Assembly: GCA_024277115.1 (NCBI GenBank)
Contig: JAJRVW010000145.1
Coordinates: forward strand, 41,318-105,317
Direction of reading: 5' to 3'
From: Calditrichota bacterium
Lineage (GTDB): Bacteria > Calditrichota > Calditrichia > Calditrichales > J004
Length of the DNA: 64,000 nucleotides
Of this stretch, positions 20,136-29,006 are shown in pieces. Made by a program: the position numbers and the translations under genes. Below the pieces are notes generated by a model. That model was not told the origin of the DNA, searched no databases, and was given only the letters and a program-made list of their open reading frames with translations. The first letter of the stretch is position 1. Every line of letters starts with the position of its first letter.

Positions 20136-21226
20136 GAAAGTTCTTTCTTTATAATTTCAACAATTCGTTTGGCAGCATTGCCGTCCCATAATTCCGGAAT
20201 TTTACTGTCACGTTTCGCGCCGTTCATTACTTTTTGGAACTCATCTAAAATCATATCCACATCGGTGCCAACTAAAATATTTGTTCCAACTTCAACTGTG
20301 ATTGGGCGCTCCGTATTTTCGCGCATGGTGATACATGGAATCTGCAAATAAGTTGTCTCTTCCTGCAGGCCGCCGGAATCGGTTAACACCAACTTGGAAT
20401 TATGCAACAGTTTCATAAAATCCAAATACCCTTGTGGCTCAAGGAGAACCAGATTTTGCATATCTTTAACCTTATCTTCAAGGCCAAAATTCTGTATCAT
20501 TTTACGGGAACGGGGATGGATGGGAAAAATGAGTTTTAAATCTTTTTCAATGACTTCAAACGCATCAATCAGTTTTGAAAAAACCTCTATATTGTCCACA
20601 TTGCTAGGGCGATGTAAAGTAATCAACCCGTAATTACCTTTCTCAATATCCAGCTCTTCCATAATCGTCGATTCAGCTGCTTTTTCACTAAAGTTGATTA
20701 GTGAATCGATCATTACATGACCTACAAAGTGAACCTTAGAGTCAGGAATACCTTCATTCTTCAGGTTTTCCATACCGCTCTTTTCCGTCACAAAAAGCAT
20801 ATCCGAGATGGCATCCGTAATTAAGCGATTAATTTCTTCCGGCATCCGGCGGTCAAAGGAACGTAACCCCGCTTCCACGTGTGCAACCTTAATATGCATC
20901 TTTTGGGCAACGATGCTGCATGCTGCTGTGGAGTTTACATCACCAACAACCAGCACCAGATCGGGTTTTTCTTTTTCAAGGATTTTTTCAAACTCAACCA
21001 TTATTTTGGCCGTTTGCACCGCGTGGCTTGCCGAACCGACATTGAGATAAATATCAGGTTTAGGCATTTGCAAGTCATCAAAAAACAACTTGGACATCTT
21101 TTCATCATAATGTTGCCCGGTGTGTACCAAAAAAGTTTCAATATCAGGGTCTTGGGCCATCACCCTGTCAATGGGTGCAATTTTCATAAAATTAGGTCGC
21201 GCGCCAACAACATTTATAATTTTCAA
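20132..21226 (-). CDS. wecB: UDP-N-acetylglucosamine 2-epimerase
   Basis: 364 aa, non-hydrolysing epimerase that converts UDP-GlcNAc to UDP-ManNAc for surface polysaccharides. The N-terminus NVVGARPNFMKIAP, the VVGDVNSTAAC loop, HVEAGLRSFDRRMPEEINR and the UDP-binding LTDSGGLQEE are all present, and length is typical. The start codon is TTG with a clear AAGGAAAA ribosome site eight bases upstream; no nearby ATG fits the family N-terminus. It begins 15 bases after rnc and is translationally coupled to the exporter gene, so the polysaccharide operon may read through from the fab/rnc cluster. Confidence 0.95.
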   Translation of the reverse strand: MKIINVVGARPNFMKIAPIDRVMAQDPDIETFLVHTGQHYDEKMSKLFFDDLQMPKPDIYLNVGSASHAVQTAKIMVEFEKILEKEKPDLVLVVGDVNSTAACSIVAQKMHIKVAHVEAGLRSFDRRMPEEINRLITDAISDMLFVTEKSGMENLKNEGIPDSKVHFVGHVMIDSLINFSEKAAESTIMEELDIEKGNYGLITLHRPSNVDNIEVFSKLIDAFEVIEKDLKLIFPIHPRSRKMIQNFGLEDKVKDMQNLVLLEPQGYLDFMKLLHNSKLVLTDSGGLQEETTYLQIPCITMRENTERPITVEVGTNILVGTDVDMILDEFQKVMNGAKRDSKIPELWDGNAAKRIVEIIKKELS

Positions 21227-21240
21227 TTTATTTTCCTTAA

Positions 21241-22017
21241 TTAATTTTTAAGAAACTTCTTTACGTCAGAATTACTCTTTGCAATTAGGTCGAGCGTTTG
21301 TTTTGCTGCATTTTGTTCAGCGCTTTTTTTATTGGCCCCGGTTCCGCTTGCGCTCCAGTCATCATTTACAACAACCCGTATTAAAAATGTTTTTTGATGG
21401 TCCGGTCCGGTTTCTTCTAACACAGAATACGTCGGCGCGCCCCACCCCTTTGATTGGGCAAATTCGAGCAAGCTGGACTTATAGTTAAAAAATGTTTTTT
21501 CTTTTAAAAGTTCTTTGTAGCGTTTAATTAAAAAGCTGTCAATAAATTTGCGTGACGGTTCGATGCCGCCATCAAGATAAATTGCGCCTAAAATGGCCTC
21601 AAATAAATTTGCCAGGTTAGAAAGGCGTTTACGGCCACCGGTTTTCTCTTCTCCTTTGTTTAGGATCAGATAATTACCAAAACCTTTCTCTTCACTAATC
21701 TTGCCTAAAACCTTGCGCGAAACAAGAATAGCCTTTTTCTGAGATAACAGCCCTTCATTTTCATTTGGAAATTTATTATACAAAAAGTCCGTCACCACTA
21801 GGTCGAGTACCGCATCACCCAAAAATTCCATCAGCTCATTAGAACGCAAATGATTGCCGGATTCAACATAATACGAACGATGGCTTACTGCCTGGACTAT
21901 CAAGCTTTGGTCATTAAAATCGTACTCGATAATTTTAGTTATTCCAGCAATATCAAGAGGCTGGGATTCAGTCGCTTTTACCCCATTAGCAAACCACGGT
22001 GTAATTTTTTGAATCAT
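21241..22017 (-). CDS. rnc: Ribonuclease III
   Basis: 258 aa. The N-terminal RNase III domain has the signature NELMEFLGDAVLDLVVTDFL with the metal-binding Glu/Asp, and the second acidic pair in NLFEAILGAIYLDGG. The C-terminal double-stranded-RNA binding domain covers about residues 180-250 (LLEFAQSKGWGAPTYSVLEE ... GANKKSAEQNAAKQTLDLI). About 25 extra residues precede the usual start. It processes rRNA precursors and structured mRNAs. The position directly after fabF is the widely conserved acpP-fabF-rnc order. Confidence 0.97.
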   Translation of the reverse strand: MIQKITPWFANGVKATESQPLDIAGITKIIEYDFNDQSLIVQAVSHRSYYVESGNHLRSNELMEFLGDAVLDLVVTDFLYNKFPNENEGLLSQKKAILVSRKVLGKISEEKGFGNYLILNKGEEKTGGRKRLSNLANLFEAILGAIYLDGGIEPSRKFIDSFLIKRYKELLKEKTFFNYKSSLLEFAQSKGWGAPTYSVLEETGPDHQKTFLIRVVVNDDWSASGTGANKKSAEQNAAKQTLDLIAKSNSDVKKFLKN

Positions 22018-22055
22018 AGATCACTGTATTTCGGATAAATTAAACAACCCGCTTC

Positions 22056-23300
22056 CTACATCTCAAATTTCTTTACACACAAACAGGTATTGTGCCCGCC
22101 AAAACCAAAAGAATTACTGATCGCCACCATCACTTCCCGTTCCACCATTTTGTTTGGTGTATAATTTAAAACACACTCAGGGTCAGGTACGGTGTAATTA
22201 ATGGTTGGAGGGATTTTATTTTCTTTCACCGCAAGCGTGGCGACAATCATTTCCAGCGCGCCGGCAGCGCCAAGCAAATGCCCTGTCATCGACTTTGTCG
22301 AGCTTACATTCAGCATTTTGGCGTGTGCGCCAAAAACCGAATGAATGGCTTCCGTTTCAAGTTTATCGTTAAAATAGGTAGATGTGCCGTGTGCGTTAAG
22401 ATAATCCACGGCTCCGGCCTCAATCCCGGCGTCTTTTAGTGCAATACGCATGGCGCGGATTGCGCCCTCTCCGCCCGGCGCGGGTTGGGTCATATGGTAC
22501 GCATCGGCTGTAAAGCCCATTCCGGCAAGCTCGGCATAAATGGTTGCGCCACGTTTTAAAGCATGCTCCAATTCTTCCAAAACAACCGTTCCGGCGCCTT
22601 CGCCCATTACAAACCCGTCACGTTCTTTATCAAAGGGGCGGCTCGCTTTTTCCGGCTCATCATTCCGCGTGGAAAGCGCTTTGGATGCGTTAAAGCCCGC
22701 AACGCTCATCGGCGTTACAGATGACTCGGCGCCACCGCACAACATAATATCGGCATCGCCATATTGGATCGTCCTAAGCCCAAGCCCGATACTGTGCCCG
22801 GATGTTGCACAGGCAGAAACCGTGGCGTAATTTGGGCCTTTTAAATTATGTTTCATGGAGACATGACCGGCTGCAATATCGGCGATCATCAAAGGAATAA
22901 AAAAGGGGCTTACACGGCGCGGGCCGCCATGGATCAATTTGGAATGCTCATCCTCAAATGACTTCATGCCGCCGACACCCGAGCCTATAATGACACCGAT
23001 GCGGTCCCGATCTTCTTTTTCCAAGTCAAGTTTACTATTTAAAATGGCCTCATCCGCCGAGATCATCGCAAACTGGGAATAACGGTCTAACTTACGCGAC
23101 TCTTTCTTGTCAAAATAATTTAATGGATCGTACCCTTTTACTTCAGCGGCAATTTGGGTTTTAAAATCAGTACTATCAAAACGTGTTATTTTTGATGTAC
23201 CACTTTTCCCTTCGAGTAGCGCCTCCCACGTTTCCATCGCTGTATTTCCCACAGGGGAAATTGCGCCAAAACCTGTTACAACAACACGTTTCTTACTCAT
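22056..23300 (-). CDS. fabF: Beta-ketoacyl-ACP synthase II
   Basis: 414 aa from the ATG at 23300, which begins MSKKRVVVTGFGAISP and has AAGGTTGAG just upstream. The track start at 23342 adds 14 non-homologous residues. The Cys-His-His triad is visible: Cys in VSACATSGHSIG, His in NAHGTSTYFND, His in KSMTGHLLGAAGALE. The enzyme condenses malonyl-ACP with acyl-ACP in fatty acid elongation. It follows acpP after a 211-base spacer that holds a strong hairpin, unlike the tight packing of the rest of the cluster. Confidence 0.97.
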   Translation of the reverse strand: MSKKRVVVTGFGAISPVGNTAMETWEALLEGKSGTSKITRFDSTDFKTQIAAEVKGYDPLNYFDKKESRKLDRYSQFAMISADEAILNSKLDLEKEDRDRIGVIIGSGVGGMKSFEDEHSKLIHGGPRRVSPFFIPLMIADIAAGHVSMKHNLKGPNYATVSACATSGHSIGLGLRTIQYGDADIMLCGGAESSVTPMSVAGFNASKALSTRNDEPEKASRPFDKERDGFVMGEGAGTVVLEELEHALKRGATIYAELAGMGFTADAYHMTQPAPGGEGAIRAMRIALKDAGIEAGAVDYLNAHGTSTYFNDKLETEAIHSVFGAHAKMLNVSSTKSMTGHLLGAAGALEMIVATLAVKENKIPPTINYTVPDPECVLNYTPNKMVEREVMVAISNSFGFGGHNTCLCVKKFEM

Positions 23301-23346
23301 ACTCAACCTTATAATTTTATTTTTAACATGTTTACAAAACAACTAA

Positions 23347-23371
23347 AGCAATCCTCAAAAGGAGGATTGCT
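23347..23371 (-). terminator. Hairpin between acpP and fabF, possible attenuator
   Basis: On the minus strand AGCAATCCTC, a short CTTTT loop and GAGGATTGCT form a perfect 10-bp stem, followed by TTTAGTTGTTTT, a weak U-tract. It lies between the acpP stop and the fabF start. A partial terminator here would give more acpP than fabF mRNA, which would fit the high demand for ACP, but this is an inference from position. Confidence 0.6.
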
Positions 23372-23511
23372 CTTAAAATTAAATCCTTTATGAATATATT
23401 TCGCTGGATTATTAAAGTTAGGCCGTAACAAAAAAATCCAGTTAAAACAAAAATATAGTTATTGAAAGGATTATAAATACAGGAACTTAACCTATATTTC
23501 TTTACAAATAT

Positions 23512-23745
23512 TTATGCTAATTTTTCTGTAAGATAATTAACAGCATCACCTACCGTACGTAATTTTTCGGCATCCTCATCAGGGATTTCAATATCAAATT
23601 TTTCTTCAAAAGCCATAACAAGCTCAACGGTATCCAAGCTGTCTGCACCTAAATCATCTATGAAAGAAGCTTCGTTTTTAACTTGTGCCTCATCAACACC
23701 CAACTGGTCTATAATAATCTCTTTTACATCTACCTCTACTGACAT
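23512..23745 (-). CDS. acpP: Acyl carrier protein
   Basis: 77 aa, strongly acidic, with the phosphopantetheine attachment motif [18 protein letters not shown] (Ser36). Normal length and helices for bacterial ACP ([16 protein letters not shown] at the end). It carries growing acyl chains in fatty acid synthesis. A very strong Shine-Dalgarno (AGGAGGGAG) precedes the ATG, consistent with high expression. It lies 38 bases after fabG. Confidence 0.98.
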   Translation of the reverse strand: MSVEVDVKEIIIDQLGVDEAQVKNEASFIDDLGADSLDTVELVMAFEEKFDIEIPDEDAEKLRTVGDAVNYLTEKLA

Positions 23746-23783
23746 GTGTCTCCCTCCTACTTATTCGTTAGTTATAAAAATTG

Positions 23784-24524
23784 TTAAATTACCATCCCAC
23801 CATCAACATTAATAGTCTGGCCAGTAATATATTTTGCTTTTTGTGATGATAAAAACATAACCAAATTGGCTACATCCTGAGCGCTACCTAATTTGGCCAA
23901 AGGAATTGAATTAATCAATTCTTCTTTTGCTTTTTCGGCTAAATTGTCGGTCATATCGGTCTCAATAAAACCGGGGGCAATGGCATTAACTCGTATATTC
24001 CGTGATGCCAACTCTTTTGCGACACTTTTTGTCATACCAATCATACCGGCTTTGGAGGCGGCATAATTTACCTGCCCTGCATTGCCCATAACCCCGACAA
24101 CCGAGCTGATATTTATAATAGCGCCCATCCGTTTTTTCATCATCGGCTTGGTACAGGCCTTAATGCAATTAAAAGCCCCTTTAAGATTGGTATCCAGTAC
24201 CGCATCCCAATCCTCTTCCGAAAGCCGTAATAAAAGATTGTCGCGCGTAATGCCCGCATTATTTACAAGTACATCAATTTGCCCAAATTCTTCGATTGTC
24301 TTCTTGATCAAATTTTGTGCATCGTCCACCTTGGCAACATCTGCCGCAACCGCCAATGATTTTGCGCCAATCGCGTCCAAGGCATCTATAACAGGGCTTA
24401 GTGTATCCGCAGTACGGCCACTCACAACCACAGAAGCCCCGGCCTTTGCAAAACTAAGGGCAATCTCTTTTCCAATCCCACGCGATGAACCTGTAACGAT
24501 TACAACTTTTTCTTTAAAATCCAT
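23784..24524 (-). CDS. fabG: 3-oxoacyl-ACP reductase
   Basis: 246 aa from the ATG at 24524 (MDFKEKVVIVTGSSRGIG); the track start at 24590 lies inside fabD. Classical SDR: NADPH loop TGSSRGIG, NNAG motif, and the catalytic Ser-Tyr-Lys in INISSVVG and NYAASKAGM. C-terminal GQTINVDGG is typical of FabG. It reduces 3-oxoacyl-ACP in each elongation cycle. The start codon falls one base after the fabD TAG, indicating coupling. Confidence 0.97.
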   Translation of the reverse strand: MDFKEKVVIVTGSSRGIGKEIALSFAKAGASVVVSGRTADTLSPVIDALDAIGAKSLAVAADVAKVDDAQNLIKKTIEEFGQIDVLVNNAGITRDNLLLRLSEEDWDAVLDTNLKGAFNCIKACTKPMMKKRMGAIINISSVVGVMGNAGQVNYAASKAGMIGMTKSVAKELASRNIRVNAIAPGFIETDMTDNLAEKAKEELINSIPLAKLGSAQDVANLVMFLSSQKAKYITGQTINVDGGMVI

Positions 24525-24525
24525 A

Positions 24526-25446
24526 CTATTCCTTAAAAGTTTCCAGTTGTTCAACCGTTCCGCATAAATTACAGTTTGCCCCGCGGTCAATCCGTTTTAA
24601 TAAGCCTTTTAAAACTTTACCTGGACCAACTTCTATAAAATTTGAGTATCCACCATCTATCATTTTGGTAATCAGGTCTTGCCATAAAACCGGTTTTGTA
24701 AGTTGTTCTAATAATAATTCTTTGATTATATTACCATCGGTTTCAGGCTTTGCTGTTACATTTGTGTATAAGGGCACATCGGCATTTTTAATGATGGTAT
24801 TTTTTAATGCTTCGGCTAAACCATCCTGCGCATCTTTCATCAAAGGTGAATGAAATGCACCGGAAACTACCAATTCCACCGCTTTACGCGAGCCCATTTA
24901 CTTTGCCGCGTCCAATGCTTTTAAAACCGTTTCTTTATCTCCGGAAATAGCAATTTGCCCGGGTGAATTAAAATTGGCTGGTTGAACAATGCCAACACTT
25001 TTAAAATTATCACAAATCTGCTTGACCTGCTCCGGTGTCAGCCCGATAATCGCACCCATCGTTCCCGGATTGTTTTGCCCGGCCTGATACATCAAACGGC
25101 TGCGTTCTTTTACCAATTTTAAACCGCTTTCAAAACCCAGTGACCCCGCAGCGAACAAAGCGCTGTACTCGCCCAAACTGTGACCTGCCACAGCGACAGG
25201 TGAGATACCTGTTTCCTTCAACAAAGCGGATAAAATACAACTGTGTACAAAAATAGCAGGTTGTGTAAAGTATGTTTTTTTAAGTTCTTCTTCCGGCCCT
25301 CTAAAACAGATTGATTTCAAATCTGCTTCCATTATTTCATTGGCCTGCTTAAAATATTCTTTAGCGAGATCAAATTTTTCAAAAAGATCCTCAGCCATGC
25401 CAACATACTGTGAGGCCTGACCGGGAAAAATAAAGGCTTTATTCAT
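24526..25446 (-). CDS. fabD: Malonyl-CoA:ACP transacylase with in-frame TAA
   Basis: Two ORFs (24898..25446 and 24526..24897) are contiguous and in the same frame, separated only by a TAA at 24900-24898 (codon 183). The upstream part has the N-terminal FPGQASQYVGM and the nucleophile GHSLGEYSALF (Ser90). The downstream part has SGAFHSPLM (His199). The Ser-His distance of 109 residues equals that in E. coli FabD (Ser92/His201), so the stop replaces exactly one residue, probably Glu in AAK-x-MGSRKAV (GAA to TAA). If the TAA were read as a stop, the catalytic His would be lost. FabD is normally essential, so a consensus error or local recoding is more likely than gene death. Corrected length is 306 aa. 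Confidence 0.9.
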
Positions 25447-25480
25447 GTGGTGTTTTTTGAGTTAGGTATTTTAAATCGAA

Positions 25481-26488
25481 TTATTTTTTTACAGGGTTGT
25501 CCATAGACCATTTTAATAAAGAACTGCCCCATGTAAATCCACCACCAAAGGTAGCAAACAAAACAAGGTCACCTTTATCCAAACGCCCTTCCTGATATGC
25601 TTCAGATAAGGCAAGAGGAATTGTTGCGCCAGTGGTATTCCCATATTTGGCAATATTGATCATCACCTTGTCACTATCCACACCAACACGTTTAACGGCA
25701 GCATCTATAATACGCAAATTAGCCTGGTGCGGAACAAAAAGTTTTAAATCATCGCCGGTATAATTGTGTTTTTCAAGAATCCTGGCAGACACATCGGCCA
25801 TACGCTGAACGGCAAATTTAAAAACCTGCTTGCCATCCTGATATAAAAAATGCCAATCGCTGGTTACAGTTTTTAATGATGCAGGATAAAGGCTCCCGCC
25901 GCCTTTCATTTTAAGGAACTCTGCTCCGGAACCATCCGAATGTAAAAGAAAATCGATAATGCCATTACCTTCCTCATCAGGCTCAAGCAAAACAGCACCG
26001 GCCCCATCGCCAAATAAAACACATGTATTTCGATCTTTATAATTTATAATGGAACTCATTTTATCAGATCCGACCACCACAACTTTTTTATACATACCGG
26101 ATGCGATAAATTGGGTTCCTGAAGCAAGTGCATATAAAAATCCCGAACAAGCGGCGGCCACATCAAAAGACCAGGCATTTTTAGCGCCTACTTTTTCCTG
26201 TACCAAATTTGCCGTGCTGGGGAAAAACATATCCGGGGTTACTGTGCCTACAATAATTACGTCTATCTCATCCGGGCTAATCCCACGCTGTTCACACAAT
26301 CTTTTCACAGCTTCAGCCGACATATCCGAAGTGGCTTTTCCGTCTTCGCAAATATGGCGCTCACTAATCCCCGTGCGGGACCGTATCCACTCGTCATTTG
26401 TATCGACCATCTTTTCGAGGTCAAAATTTGTTAAAACTTTTTCCGGTACATAATGGCTTACTGCACTGATTTTAGCTTGCTTTAGCAT
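25481..26488 (-). CDS. fabH: Beta-ketoacyl-ACP synthase III
   Basis: 335 aa. Thiolase fold with the active-site Cys in AAACSGFLYALASG, His in FVPHQANLRI and Asn in YGNTTGATIPLAL; the N-terminal part has NDEWIRSRTGISERH, a FabH hallmark. It starts fatty acid synthesis by condensing acetyl-CoA (or a branched acyl-CoA) with malonyl-ACP. Its ATG lies 17 bases inside the end of plsX, and 34 bases separate it from fabD. Confidence 0.97.
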   Translation of the reverse strand: MLKQAKISAVSHYVPEKVLTNFDLEKMVDTNDEWIRSRTGISERHICEDGKATSDMSAEAVKRLCEQRGISPDEIDVIIVGTVTPDMFFPSTANLVQEKVGAKNAWSFDVAAACSGFLYALASGTQFIASGMYKKVVVVGSDKMSSIINYKDRNTCVLFGDGAGAVLLEPDEEGNGIIDFLLHSDGSGAEFLKMKGGGSLYPASLKTVTSDWHFLYQDGKQVFKFAVQRMADVSARILEKHNYTGDDLKLFVPHQANLRIIDAAVKRVGVDSDKVMINIAKYGNTTGATIPLALSEAYQEGRLDKGDLVLFATFGGGFTWGSSLLKWSMDNPVKK

Positions 26489-27491
26489 TTATGGTTTCCT
26501 CAAGTTTTAGCTGTTTTTGTATATGGCTGTTTACTTCTTTTTCTTTCATTTCTTTGGCTACACGCAGCGCATTTTTTATGGCCAGCGCAGAAGATTTTCC
26601 ATGGCAAATAATTGAAATCCCATTAACGCCTAATAGGGGCACACCGCCATATTCTTCATAATTAAAGCTCTGTTTTAATGCGCTAAAGGCAGGTTTTACA
26701 AGCATTGCGCCAAAATTTTTAACAAGGTTTTTTCCGATATTCTTACGGATTTGATGGAGAATAACGCCCATTACGCTTTCAACCATTTTAAGCATAATGT
26801 TGCCGATAAACCCGTCACATACAATTATGTCTGTTTTACCTTTAAAAATATCGCCACCTTAAATATTTCCAAAAAAACCCGGCAGGTGCTCTTTTAATAA
26901 TTTATGGGTGGCAATGGTATTTTCATTACCCTTTGTCGCTTCTTCACCATTGCTGAGCAAACCAACAGTACACGATTTATTATTAAAAATTTGAGATACG
27001 AAAATACTGCCCATTATGGCAAATTGCAAAATATGCAGCGGCTTGGAATCAACATTTGCTCCGGCATCCAATAAATAAACCATCCCTTGTTCAGATGGAA
27101 GAAAAACGCCAATTGCCGGCCTCTTCACACCGGATAACCGACCAAGGATCAATAAACTACCGGCCATTTGCGCCCCGGTGCTTCCTGCACTTACAAACCC
27201 ATCAACCGCGCCATCTTTATGTAACTTTAATCCAACAACCATCGACGAGTTTTTCTTACGTTTTACAGCATCGGTCGGTGACTCGGACATGGAAATATTT
27301 TCTGGGGCATGGACTATGGGTAATCGGGAATGAAATTCGGCAGGAATCTTACTTAATTCTTCCTTAATCTCTTCACGGCCACCAACGAGCAAAACTGTAT
27401 CACCGGGATTATCCTGTAAAAAATGATATGCCCCTTGAACCGTTATATGTGGCCCATGGTCGCCGCCAAGCGCATCTAATGCTAACTGCAA
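26472..27491 (-). CDS. plsX: Phosphate acyltransferase PlsX with in-frame TAA
   Basis: Two track ORFs (26859..27491 and 26472..26795) lie in one reading frame interrupted by a TAA at 26861-26859 (codon 211). Reading through gives FFGNI-x-GGDIFKGKTDIIV followed by CDGFIGNIMLKMVES; other PlsX proteins have Glu at this place (N-V/I-E-G-x-D). The N-terminus LALDALGGDHGPH and GRLSGVKRPAIGVFLP are typical. PlsX makes acyl-phosphate from acyl-ACP for phosphatidate synthesis. The start is TTG with AGGA upstream. Corrected length 339 aa is normal. Both halves are highly conserved, arguing against decay. Confidence 0.9.
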
Positions 27492-27513
27492 TTATACTAT
27501 CCTGTTTCCTAAA

Positions 27514-27702
27514 TTAAACTGATTGAGGGCTGATAACACTTTTGCCCCGATAAAATCCACAGGAAGGACATGCCCTGTGTGCGATCATTTTTTCGCCGCA
27601 ATTATCACAGGGAATTACGTTGTTTGTACCAAGGGAATTAACCCAGTGGGCGCGTCGCATATCTCTTTTGGAACGCGATACTTTTCTTTTGGGATTTGCC
27701 AT
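27514..27702 (-). CDS. rpmF: Ribosomal protein bL32
   Basis: 62 aa, highly basic N-terminus MANPKRKVSRSKRDMRRAHW typical of L32. The zinc-ribbon Cys pairs are CDNCGEKMIAHRACPSCG (C-x2-C ... C-x2-C), the zinc-binding form of the protein. A component of the large ribosomal subunit. It lies between yceD and plsX, the conserved order in many bacteria. Confidence 0.98.
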   Translation of the reverse strand: MANPKRKVSRSKRDMRRAHWVNSLGTNNVIPCDNCGEKMIAHRACPSCGFYRGKSVISPQSV

Positions 27703-27712
27703 TTATTTTCTC

Positions 27713-28207
27713 CTATTTAATCAATTTGCGAAGTTGTTCCCAGCGAGGATCAATATCCTTCTCTCCGCATTTACATTTCTCATTATTAAGGTTTGTCCCA
27801 CATCCCGGACATAACCCCTTACATTCTTGTGTACATTTCAATTTTATTGGGTGGGCCAAAATTACGGCCTCAGAAAGTAAACCATCCAAATCAATTTCGA
27901 TTGTGTCACGCGTCAGATAAACAATCTGACCGTCTTCTACCTGTGGTTTATTTCCAATTTCATAAACTTGCTGCACCTTAACATCGATAGTTTTTTCGTA
28001 CTCTGTTAAACATGAATCACATATAAAAGAAGCGGTGGATTTCATTTTAACCGATAATCGAATATCACGCTCAAACTTATCCATTTCCACTTCAACCAAA
28101 AAATCATTGGGATAAAAATCCCTGTATGGTTTCTCAATGAAGTTTGAAGAAATTTTTTCAGAATGGCGTGTTACACCTTGCTTAAGGCCTTGAATAGATA
28201 TTTTCAT
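27713..28207 (-). CDS. yceD: DUF177/YceD family protein
   Basis: 164 aa. The beta-rich N-terminal half has the first Cys pair ICDSCLTEYEKTID, and the C-terminus has KCTQECKGLCPGCGTNLN followed by KCKCGE-like residues, characteristic of the YceD/DUF177 family including its plant Dek relatives. In bacteria and plastids the family is linked to 23S rRNA accumulation and is almost always next to rpmF, as here (10 bases apart). Molecular activity is unknown. Confidence 0.93.
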   Translation of the reverse strand: MKISIQGLKQGVTRHSEKISSNFIEKPYRDFYPNDFLVEVEMDKFERDIRLSVKMKSTASFICDSCLTEYEKTIDVKVQQVYEIGNKPQVEDGQIVYLTRDTIEIDLDGLLSEAVILAHPIKLKCTQECKGLCPGCGTNLNNEKCKCGEKDIDPRWEQLRKLIK

Positions 28208-28230
28208 TACAAGCGTCGAATATAAAAAAC

Positions 28231-28268
28231 CCGCTCTAATTTTCCAAATAAAATAAACATTAAAGCGG
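28231..28268 (-). terminator. Long-loop hairpin with U-tract just before yceD
   Basis: On the minus strand CCGCTTTAAT and ATTAGAGCGG (one G-U pair) enclose an 18-base loop and are followed by GTTTTTTATA, 20-30 bases before the yceD ATG. It may be a second terminator after ndk or a leader attenuator for the fab cluster. Confidence 0.4.
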
Positions 28269-28290
28269 ATTGATTTTTTTAACTATAAAA

Positions 28291-28306
28291 CCATCTCTTG
28301 AGATGG
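28291..28306 (-). terminator. Short terminator hairpin after ndk
   Basis: On the minus strand CCATCTC-AA-GAGATGG forms a 7-bp stem followed by TTTTATAG, ten bases past the ndk stop. Position and U-run fit rho-independent termination of ndk. Confidence 0.55.
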
Positions 28307-28316
28307 ATTGTATAAA

Positions 28317-28742
28317 TTATTTATTAGCGATTATCTCGGTTTCAGAGAAGAAGAAACCAATCTCACGTGCGGCATTTTCATCTGAATCGGAAGCATGGAT
28401 TGTGTTGCGTCCTTTGTTTTCCGCGTATAATTTCCGGACCGTTCCGTCTGCTGCTTCAGCGGGATCGGTAGCACCAATGGTTTCACGCAGGGCGACAACG
28501 GCATTTTCTTTTTCCAGCACGATGGGCACGACGCGTGTTTCCATCATAAAATCCACAAGCTCACCATAAAAGGGGCGTTCTTTATGTACTTCGTAAAACG
28601 CGCCTGCAGTCTCTTTGGTAAGTTTAACCATTTTCATGGCAACGATTTTAAATCCTGCATTTAAAAGATGGTCAATCACTTTTCCGATATTATTGTTCTG
28701 TACGCAATCCGGCTTGAGGATTGCCAAAGTCTTGTTACTCAT
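28317..28742 (-). CDS. ndk: Nucleoside diphosphate kinase
   Basis: 141 aa. N-terminal [17 protein letters not shown] and the phospho-histidine motif near the C-terminus, [16 protein letters not shown] (the family reads N-x-x-H-x-S-D-S). The ATP gamma-phosphate is moved to NDPs through that His. Length typical. It stands alone between hairpins on both sides, so it is probably a single-gene unit. Confidence 0.97.
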   Translation of the reverse strand: MSNKTLAILKPDCVQNNNIGKVIDHLLNAGFKIVAMKMVKLTKETAGAFYEVHKERPFYGELVDFMMETRVVPIVLEKENAVVALRETIGATDPAEAADGTVRKLYAENKGRNTIHASDSDENAAREIGFFFSETEIIANK

Positions 28743-28867
28743 TGAAGCTCCTATTTATAAAATATTTTCTTTTTAATGTCTATTATTTTTGAGCCCCTAA
28801 ATTACGGATAGAAAAAACAAAATGCACGTCAATATTCTATATTTTTGGGGGAAAAACAATATAAGAA

Positions 28868-28899
28868 GACGTTCCAGGGTTTTGGAAACCTGGAACGTC
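28868..28899. terminator. Hairpin between sucD and ndk
   Basis: GACGTTCCAGG and CCTGGAACGTC form an 11-bp perfect stem with a 10-base loop. No strong U-run follows directly on the minus strand. It looks like one of the recurrent extragenic palindromes here (compare the hairpins at 41301 and 59848 with CCAGG/CCAAA cores). Confidence 0.55.
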
Positions 28900-28908
28900 T
28901 ATAAAAAA

Positions 28909-28937
28909 AAGCCCTCTTAAAAAACTTAAAAGGGCTT
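28909..28937 (-). terminator. Rho-independent terminator of sucCD
   Basis: Minus strand AAGCCCTTTTAA-GTTTT-TTAAGAGGGCTT followed by TTTTTTT: a GC-containing stem with a strong U-tract 70 bases beyond the sucD stop. Confidence 0.8.
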
Positions 28938-29006
28938 AAAACTATCAATCTCTAATCCATCTTAAATATTTAAGACGGTTTTTAATAATCAATCGTCAAT
29001 TATAAA

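Noticed and set aside
24526-24897. Second fabD ORF, plsX 26472..26795 and glgX 34108..34665 as independent genes
   Set aside because: Each is exactly in frame with the upstream half, lacks a convincing ribosome site of its own, and completes the same domain.
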